Positions 58,843 to 64,000 of a stretch of DNA of 64,000 nt are shown one piece after another (the first letter of the stretch is position 1; each line of letters opens with the position of its first letter). This DNA is from Alistipes finegoldii DSM 17242 (lineage in GTDB: Bacteria > Bacteroidota > Bacteroidia > Bacteroidales > Rikenellaceae). The DNA lies in NCBI RefSeq assembly GCF_000265365.1, contig NC_018011.1, positions 248,001 to 312,000 of the forward strand, read 5' to 3'. The notes below the pieces were generated by a model. That model saw nothing but the letters and a program-made list of their open reading frames with translations. It did not search any database and was not told where the DNA came from. Both the position numbers and the translations under genes were made by a program.

Positions 58843-61224
58843 ACTCTGAAATTTCTTCGCACCCAGTTTCCAAGTTCGCTTTGTCCCTGTCCGTGCTTCG
58901 GTTGCTTCAAAATAGAGCATAATCGAATTGCCTACTCCCCGTCTATCGTATTCGATGGAATAACTGTCAAAAATCGCTTTCATCTTCGAATTTATCTCGG
59001 AGGTCTTATAAACAGTATTCGGAGCAAAGGCGGCATAGACTTCATTAATGACACTTTCGTCTGTCGCTTGTTTTAAGAATTTCACCCGTTTTATCTCTGT
59101 ACGGACATCCGAATCCACAAAATTCAACTCTCGGACTTTCCGTAATCCTATCGTATTATATGCGTCGTAATAAAGGGCATATTCGCGTTGCAACTCTTTT
59201 AGAAATTCCATATCATACGATTTGCTGGACAAGCATATACGGGAGAATATTGAAAATAAGAGCGTAATCCGTTCTGATTTCAATCTGGTCTTATCATCCA
59301 ATATCTTTCGGTCATTGTCCGTATAGGCCGCATATTCCGCCTTGGAAACGACTTTAAATGCACCGCTGCGGCAATAGGCTTTATGGAGGATTGCAGGATA
59401 ACGGTATAGCATTTTCAACCGTTCGTCCAGATAGGCGTTGTTATAGCGGAAATAGTTGATTTCTCCCTTATCCGTTACAAATCCCAAACGCTTGTATTCC
59501 ACCCGTTCGATAGCTTGGTCTAAAACACATATTTCACCCTGCGTCGTCAATGTCTTTCTCAAATCGAGCAGTTTGTGAAAACCTGCGTGTTCCTCCCGTA
59601 AAAACGTTTCCAATTCCGTTTTGTCTTTACATATCATCTTGGAATTGGTATTGGTGATATGGGTGATTTTACCTGTCCCGTTGCGGAATCTGCCCACAAT
59701 CTGTATGGCTTCCGTTTCTGGGTCGATGAGTGAATAGGGCGTTTGGTTCGGGAGTACCTTATAGACCTGTGTAATCATAATAACCGCAGGCTTATAATCG
59801 AGCGTAATATCTACCGCTGAATAGAAACGGCTTGTAAAGAAATTGTATTTGTTCAGTACGGTTTTTCCGCTCTTGTCCGTCACGGAATCGAAAGCCTTAT
59901 ATCCCTCTTTATGGAGTTCCCGTTGTGCTTCCGTACTGCAATAGACATTCGTGTAATCTCCTATCTTGAATGAATCAATCAATTCCTTAATACCCTGCAC
60001 CGAATTATAGAATATACAGATTGGAGTATCTTCCATGTTAAGACTGTTCAATGTCTGTTTTAGCATGACCTCGACATTATTGGTCGGCTTCAACTCCAAT
60101 TCTTTGCTGTAATCGTATGTCGGTCTTATCTTGATAATTTTAAATTCCTGTTCTTCAAAGCGCGGGTCATCAATGACAATCGGAGTTGCCGATACCATCG
60201 CTTTATTGGCGAACTTAAAGAAATCATCAATCGGCAAGGTTATATGCTGTCGATAATCCACCTCGGCGACGATCTTTTCACATTCATCGAACAGCAGGAA
60301 ATAGTCTTGCAGATAAGGGATACGCAACTGTTTGAGTGCATTTATCACTTTCGGATAACTGTCGGGAGTGGTCATTAGCTTTACAGGGCCTGTCCGTTCT
60401 GAAATCCGTTGCTTGACCATTGCCGCCGACATCGTTTCGCCGTACACACCGATAATGTTCGGATGCTGTTGTTCCTTGCCGATTATGACGGGTACATTCG
60501 GTTCAATGATAATCGAGTTGCGTTCGGAATGAATCTCCAGCCATGTAGCACCGACACCGCAGATAGTCTTGTCGATAATCGTATTGGTGGGTATCTCTTT
60601 AAATACCGCGTCCAAATGCTGACCTGCGGCAATATCCCGTTCTTCTATCGGTAGTTTATTGTTTTGCAGGTCGGGAATGGTGGTCGCTACAAATGAATAG
60701 ACATAGGGAGTAGTGGACGCCAGCGTTACCAATAAATCCGCTTGTGTCAATGGGAAGAATCCATAGTCGATGCTCCCGAACGGATATTTGGCCATTACAT
60801 GCGTTCCCTTTACTCCGTCCTGTTCTTCATTCCGAAAAATAGCCGCATCCCGTTCCAACTCCCGCTTTATATGCTTGTAAAAGTAGTCCGAATCGGGATT
60901 GGGTTTCGGAATCTCCAATGGTTTAAGGTAGGTCGGGAAGCCTTCGTTATGCCCTGTAAACAGATAGCACAATAAGAATTTCTCGAACTCGGGTGTAAGC
61001 CAAACAGAAATAGCAGATGGCAGGTCTTCAACAGCTATCTTTATATAAAATCTGGGAATACCGCGTTCAAGTTGGAGTTGCCCGTTAATTTGCACTCCAT
61101 CCCGCACCATCTTATGGAAGATATGGCAGTGTCGGGCATTATCCGAGAATTTTAGTTTCCAAAATTCCAGTTCCTTTACATTATAACCAATGATGGGTGG
61201 AAGGTTATCCATATCAATTTTCAT
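58834..61224 (-). CDS. SF2 helicase-like protein with an altered Walker A
   Basis: The 796-aa protein contains KTICGVGATWLEIHSERNSIIIEPN, where GVGAT replaces the usual GxGKT, then FLLFDECEKIV (DEAD-box-like Walker B), MVSATPIV (motif III) and QIVGRFRNGTGKI (motif VI). It is the element's likely replication or DNA-processing protein. The altered P-loop lacks the phosphate-binding Lys, so ATP use is uncertain. The 168-aa gene ends five bases upstream. Confidence 0.7.
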   Translation of the reverse strand: MKIDMDNLPPIIGYNVKELEFWKLKFSDNARHCHIFHKMVRDGVQINGQLQLERGIPRFYIKIAVEDLPSAISVWLTPEFEKFLLCYLFTGHNEGFPTYLKPLEIPKPNPDSDYFYKHIKRELERDAAIFRNEEQDGVKGTHVMAKYPFGSIDYGFFPLTQADLLVTLASTTPYVYSFVATTIPDLQNNKLPIEERDIAAGQHLDAVFKEIPTNTIIDKTICGVGATWLEIHSERNSIIIEPNVPVIIGKEQQHPNIIGVYGETMSAAMVKQRISERTGPVKLMTTPDSYPKVINALKQLRIPYLQDYFLLFDECEKIVAEVDYRQHITLPIDDFFKFANKAMVSATPIVIDDPRFEEQEFKIIKIRPTYDYSKELELKPTNNVEVMLKQTLNSLNMEDTPICIFYNSVQGIKELIDSFKIGDYTNVYCSTEAQRELHKEGYKAFDSVTDKSGKTVLNKYNFFTSRFYSAVDITLDYKPAVIMITQVYKVLPNQTPYSLIDPETEAIQIVGRFRNGTGKITHITNTNSKMICKDKTELETFLREEHAGFHKLLDLRKTLTTQGEICVLDQAIERVEYKRLGFVTDKGEINYFRYNNAYLDERLKMLYRYPAILHKAYCRSGAFKVVSKAEYAAYTDNDRKILDDKTRLKSERITLLFSIFSRICLSSKSYDMEFLKELQREYALYYDAYNTIGLRKVRELNFVDSDVRTEIKRVKFLKQATDESVINEVYAAFAPNTVYKTSEINSKMKAIFDSYSIEYDRRGVGNSIMLYFEATEARTGTKRTWKLGAKKFQSVT

Positions 61225-61229
61225 AGGAA

Positions 61230-61736
61230 TCAGAGGAGCTTGTTTAGTTTCTCATCGAATTCTGCCGTCGTATAGGGGAATGTGCCGTAATTGATTCGCC
61301 CATACCGATATACAGCCTTATATTCTTGGCTGACGGTATTATATCGACCGACGTTCCTGTCCCTGTCACTTTTGAACAAACGCAGGATATAGGCTTCATC
61401 GACATTCTTGTCTATATTGTTGATTTTTGGATAGTAAGAACGTTTATTGCCACACATCAGGTAAGTTATAACAAAGTCCACAATGTCGGAGTTCAGATAC
61501 AACCGACGCTTGACATTGTTTACATCTTCAAATTCATAATAGGCCATGCCCGATTTTACACGACAGGCCAAATCCAAGTATTGCGCTTTCCCCATCAGTA
61601 AAAAAAGCATATTGGATGCTGTTTCATTGTCGATGGTTAATAAAGCAGATGCAGGAACGGCTTTCAGTTCTCCGAACTGTGCGTTCTCGGCATCCATCAT
61701 TTCTTCATACTCGGCTTCGCTTACATAACTGTTCAT
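61230..61736 (-). CDS. Hypothetical protein coupled to the helicase-like gene
   Basis: From ATG 61736 the 168-aa product starts MNSYVSEAEYEEMMDAENAQF and is acidic/aromatic, with no motif I know. The segment VDFVITYLMCGNKRSYYPKI echoes KFLLCYLFTGHNEGFPTYLKP near the N-terminus of the 796-aa protein, suggesting a shared domain. The next gene starts five bases on. Confidence 0.65.
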   Translation of the reverse strand: MNSYVSEAEYEEMMDAENAQFGELKAVPASALLTIDNETASNMLFLLMGKAQYLDLACRVKSGMAYYEFEDVNNVKRRLYLNSDIVDFVITYLMCGNKRSYYPKINNIDKNVDEAYILRLFKSDRDRNVGRYNTVSQEYKAVYRYGRINYGTFPYTTAEFDEKLNKLL

Positions 61737-61820
61737 AGTAGGTATAGGTTTATTGGTTAGTCCTTTAAAGATAGCAAAAAAATAAGAGATTGTCCGTTTC
61801 CAGACAATCTCTTTTGGGTA

Positions 61821-61872
61821 GTGACGCATTTTTTTAGGGGTATATAAAACAAATTTTCCAAAAATATGTCAC
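61821..61872 (+). repeat. 52-bp palindrome, copy 7, core inverted
   Basis: Outer ends GTGACGCATTTTT and AAAATATGTCAC; core TTAGGGGTATATAAAAC in the same reversed orientation as copy 6. It lies three bases after the integrase stop codon. Confidence 0.9.
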
Positions 61873-61875
61873 CTG

Positions 61876-63078
61876 TCATAGCAAATTCTGCATCGCAGCG
61901 TCGATTTGAGAGTTCTCAAAGCTATCCAAGTAAATTTGCGTAACCTTTTCCGAGCTATGTCCCAATGTTTCACAAATCAGCGAGGTGCTGACACCCGACC
62001 TTTTCAGTACGGTAGCGAAGGAGTGCCGAGCAACATAGGTGGTAATATCTATCGGCAGATTCAATTCCTCTCCGATCTTTTTCAACCGTATATTCACTTT
62101 GGCAATCACCTTATGCACGCGGTTGTGCTGTTGCGTTTCCGTCTTGTGGAACGAGGAGAGAACAGGAAACAGATAAGGCAATGATACTCCATTGTAGCGA
62201 GCGAGAATCTTCAAGGCTTCCGTCTGCAACGGGAGCTTGATAAGTTTCTTTGTCTTCTTACGAATATAGACCAACCGATTGTCGATGATGTTCTTCTCGG
62301 TCAGATAGCACATATCCACGAAATTGATGCCGCCCATGTAATAGGAAAACGCAAACAAATCGACTGCCAACTGTACCCGTCCATCATCCGTCGAATAGTG
62401 AACGATGCGTAAAATATCATCCTTGCGAATGGCTCGTTTGGCTGTCTGCTGATGCAGGCGCGATACCTTGAAACTGCGGAACGGATAGTATTCGGCCTTG
62501 ACGATTTTCTGTTCGATAGCCAGATTGTAGAGCATACGCAATGAACGGAATCGAATCCCGATTGTATTATCCGCCAACCCTGCCGAACGCAGCCATGTTT
62601 CATAGCGTTTGAGCCATGTAACATCTATCTCTGAAAAGTAGATATTCAGATGCCCGTTGAACCGCATGAGCGAGGTATATGCCTGCCGTACCGATAAGGC
62701 GTACCCTGTTCGTTTGGCCGCAATCAACGCTTCGATTTGCTCGGTAAAGAGCTGCCCTACGGTCTTGGTCGTATAGCCGCCACAAACTTTCTCGACGAGC
62801 GTATTGGCCGTAAATGCCTTTTCCTCGCAAGTCAGTTCAATCACCTTATCCGTATATTCCCGCTGTTTGTCGGCGATATACTTTTCAATATAGATTCGGT
62901 TGGGGCAATTCCGTTTCGGCCTGCTCTTGTCAAAATCCCAATATCGGGCGGCCAACGAAATACCCATGCTGACATATTTGCGCCTACGCTCTTTCGTTAC
63001 GCAGAGCATCAACGGATGTTCTCCGTTCGCAAGTGTTTTGGAACGGTATAAAAGTACGTTTACTCCCGTTGCAGACAT
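61876..63078 (-). CDS. Tyrosine recombinase (integrase) of the element
   Basis: The 400-aa protein has the Bacteroidota arm/SAM-like N-terminus (residues 1-205) and a catalytic domain with the beta-hairpin Lys (RKKTKK, about 275), Y348-V-A-R351 in place of HxxR, H374 (LGHSS) and nucleophile Y383 (QIYLDSF). The first catalytic Arg is absent: the position in FSYYMGGINFVDM is Gly249, as in the CTnDOT integrase, which also lacks that Arg. It lies 150 bases from the right attachment repeat and transcribes inward. Confidence 0.93.
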   Translation of the reverse strand: MSATGVNVLLYRSKTLANGEHPLMLCVTKERRRKYVSMGISLAARYWDFDKSRPKRNCPNRIYIEKYIADKQREYTDKVIELTCEEKAFTANTLVEKVCGGYTTKTVGQLFTEQIEALIAAKRTGYALSVRQAYTSLMRFNGHLNIYFSEIDVTWLKRYETWLRSAGLADNTIGIRFRSLRMLYNLAIEQKIVKAEYYPFRSFKVSRLHQQTAKRAIRKDDILRIVHYSTDDGRVQLAVDLFAFSYYMGGINFVDMCYLTEKNIIDNRLVYIRKKTKKLIKLPLQTEALKILARYNGVSLPYLFPVLSSFHKTETQQHNRVHKVIAKVNIRLKKIGEELNLPIDITTYVARHSFATVLKRSGVSTSLICETLGHSSEKVTQIYLDSFENSQIDAAMQNLL

Positions 63079-63087
63079 CCTCGTTTC

Positions 63088-63123
63088 GGTTTACACATTT
63101 GGTTTACACAAGTTGTGTAAACC
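63088..63123. promoter_or_regulatory. GGTTTACAC repeats and palindrome in front of the integrase
   Basis: GGTTTACAC at 63088-63096 and 63101-63109 and its inverse GTGTAAACC at 63115-63123; the last two make a near-perfect palindrome around AAGTT. Candidate integrase arm sites or an operator controlling the integrase. Confidence 0.5.
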
Positions 63124-63229
63124 AGTGTATTTTCGACCGATTTCGAGGGACAAAAAAAAGATGATCACATTTCTGTAACCATCTTGTATTTAATGTTTTA
63201 TAAGTCTGTTTCAAGTGCTTGACCGAGGC

Positions 63230-63272
63230 ATTTTCAGTCCTTTGCTCTACCAACTGAGCTATGGCACCATCC
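63230..63272 (-). pseudogene. Truncated tRNA-Phe 5' half = right attachment repeat
   Basis: Identical to 45893-45935: the tRNA-Phe 5' strand, D arm and anticodon loop, then unrelated sequence. It keeps the native promoter (63316-63347), so it is the chromosomal 5' half that lost its 3' half at integration. Confidence 0.9.
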
Positions 63273-63315
63273 CGATATCGGGGTCAGGAATACTCCTTTC
63301 CGTATTATCGTGGTG

Positions 63316-63347
63316 CAAAGGTAAAAATTCTTTTTCAAATCTGCAAA
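63316..63347 (-). promoter_or_regulatory. Native tRNA-Phe promoter, now driving a truncated tRNA
   Basis: On the minus strand TTTG (63344-63347) and TACCTTTG (63316-63323) are 20 bases apart, about 50 bases before the tRNA 5' end at 63268. Confidence 0.7.
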
Positions 63348-63411
63348 TGCCCGCTGCATTTTTTCTGCTTTTTTCAGTTGCGGAAACATCTCACGCCCTA
63401 CCCCGGCTTCA

Positions 63412-63444
63412 CAAAAAAAGGGAGGAGCCGTCGATGCTCCTCCC
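63412..63444 (-). terminator. Terminator of the gene at 63472
   Basis: GGGAGGAGC and GCTCCTCCC form a 9-bp stem with a 7-base loop; the A run at 63412-63419 is the minus-strand T tail. Confidence 0.85.
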
Positions 63445-63471
63445 TCCCCTTGATCAATAATGCAAGCGATC

Positions 63472-64000
63472 TTACTTGAGCATCACTGCATTTGCATTAA
63501 CGGCACGCCGTTCGAACGACGGCGCCAAAGTCAATTGCGGAACGGCCGGCTTCATATTCCGGTCCGCAGCAGCTGCAAATTTACCTGCCAGCATGGCTTT
63601 CCCCTTAACGGGGGCAGCGGCCGGAGATTTTTTCACCAGCGTAAACGGTCCGACCGGATAGTCGTCGGCCGTAAACCCGGAGTCGGCCGTCGGATTATAC
63701 TTGCCCAGATAGTTGGACCCATTGTAAACGAACTGGTCCATCATAACCACCTCGGCCTCCACATCGCCCGTAAGAGTGAGTTCATTGCCGATAACCTTGC
63801 CCTTTCCGTCAGACATTATGGCACCGATCAGGCCCACATAGGAACCGCCTACCGGATAATAATATTTACCGCTTACATTCTTGTCACGGCAAAGAGCGAC
63901 ATAGCGAACGGTGCCGTCTCCGGTAGCTCCGATCTCCTGATAGCTCTGGATCATGATATAACCGGTTTCCTTGTCGAAAGTGGCAATTGCGGGGAACCGG
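63472..64000 (-). CDS. Hypothetical, probably exported protein, partial (runs off the right edge)
   Basis: The frame is open to the window edge (upstream residues RFPAIATFDKETGYI before the first internal Met at 63954). The visible part is beta-rich (GDGTVRYVALCRDKNVSGKYYYPVGG, VEAEVVMMDQFVYNGSNYLGKY) and ends in an Ala/Lys-rich and then basic tail. No family is recognised. It is host DNA beyond the element and has its own terminator. Confidence 0.7.
   Translation of the reverse strand, partial: RFPAIATFDKETGYIMIQSYQEIGATGDGTVRYVALCRDKNVSGKYYYPVGGSYVGLIGAIMSDGKGKVIGNELTLTGDVEAEVVMMDQFVYNGSNYLGKYNPTADSGFTADDYPVGPFTLVKKSPAAAPVKGKAMLAGKFAAAADRNMKPAVPQLTLAPSFERRAVNANAVMLK

Larger units (their letters stand above)
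45893..63272. mobile_element. 17.4-kb integrative element in tRNA-Phe
   Basis: Bounded by 43-bp direct repeats that duplicate the 5' half of tRNA-Phe. GC drops sharply inside. It carries a tyrosine integrase at the right end, a helicase-like protein, a RecA-like ATPase, a DUF3871 protein and a block of exported proteins separated by 52-bp palindromes. I see no relaxase or mating-pore genes, so it is probably mobilised by other elements or a satellite. All long genes face left. Confidence 0.88.

Noticed and set aside
46697..61872. 52-bp repeats as ordinary rho-independent terminators
   Set aside because: The cores are not good GC stems with T tails, the length is fixed at 52, and copies lie five bases before start codons; a terminator role alone does not explain this.
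46697..61872. 52-bp repeats as integron attC sites
   Set aside because: They lack the RYYYAAC/GTTRRRY boxes and there is no integron-type IntI with its extra domain; the integrase here is the element's own.
45893..63272. Full conjugative transposon
   Set aside because: No relaxase, coupling protein or tra genes are visible between the attachment repeats.
1..64000. CRISPR array
   Set aside because: No regularly spaced repeats of 25-40 bp with unique spacers and no cas-like genes were seen; the short tandem arrays have no spacers.

Overview
This window looks like a chromosomal segment of a high-GC member of the Bacteroidales, most likely Alistipes or a close relative (inference). The sequence evidence is recurrent TTTG / TAnnTTTG promoters instead of sigma-70 boxes, lack of Shine-Dalgarno leaders, an S16 protein with an Ala/Glu tail, the one-chain glycyl-tRNA synthetase, PPDK, EFR1-type flavodoxin-ferredoxin, a MINPP-like acid phosphatase and conjugative-element genes typical of Bacteroidota. 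Most of the window is GC-rich host DNA. Three blocks are visibly AT-richer: 1-4575, 43933-45860 and 45936-63229.

Layout. (1) 1-4618 is the right end of an integrated plasmid-like element (Rep_3 initiator, ParA, a ribbon-helix-helix candidate, an M23 peptidase cut by the window edge, an XRE repressor). It ends at a truncated 3' piece of tRNA-Arg(UCU) followed by that tRNA's terminator. (2) 4700-13040 is core: rpsP, rimM, mnmA, an MmcQ/YjbR protein, a small XRE protein, a degenerate exported EEP-fold protein, ppdK and two paralogous exported beta-barrel-like proteins, the second at 13543. (3) An IS3/IS150-type insertion sequence (14170-15591) sits in the loop of a bidirectional terminator. (4) 15636-25131 is core: def-ruvX-glyS, a candidate 6S RNA with a 27-residue membrane peptide behind it, radC, rnc-fabF-acpP, pepE, tyrA-yraN and waaA. 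(5) 25500-43930 is a mixed housekeeping and accessory stretch: acid phosphatase-cyuA, NUDIX, acyltransferase, SagB-like nitroreductase, EFR1-GNAT, cutC-transglutaminase, hsp20, a Crp-MATE pair, a second deformylase that looks like an exported lipoprotein, GNAT, a frameshifted HTH gene, a nucleoid-associated protein, a flavin oxidoreductase and a Crp-SDR pair with an FNR-like box. (6) 43933-45678 encodes a zinc-ribbon / Vsr-like / NUMOD1 nuclease next to an intact tRNA-Phe. (7) 45893-63272 is a 17.4-kb integrative element in tRNA-Phe, bounded by 43-bp direct repeats, with a tyrosine integrase at its right end. (8) 63472 to the right edge is host DNA with a partial exported-protein gene.

The most unusual feature is in the tRNA-Phe element. 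Seven copies of an imperfect palindrome, each exactly 52 bp and ending GTGAC...GTCAC, lie between its genes. Five copies frame a run of exported proteins, and four of these genes begin with nearly the same coding sequence (MKNYLL/MKNYIL). In the two copies nearest the integrase the inner core is reversed relative to the outer ends. The arrangement resembles a cassette array whose palindromes recombine or invert. The cargo includes two exported TPR proteins fused to proteases (retropepsin-like and trypsin-like), so the element may add a proteolytic envelope module to its host. These functional readings are inference; the repeats, their positions and the conserved gene starts are directly visible.
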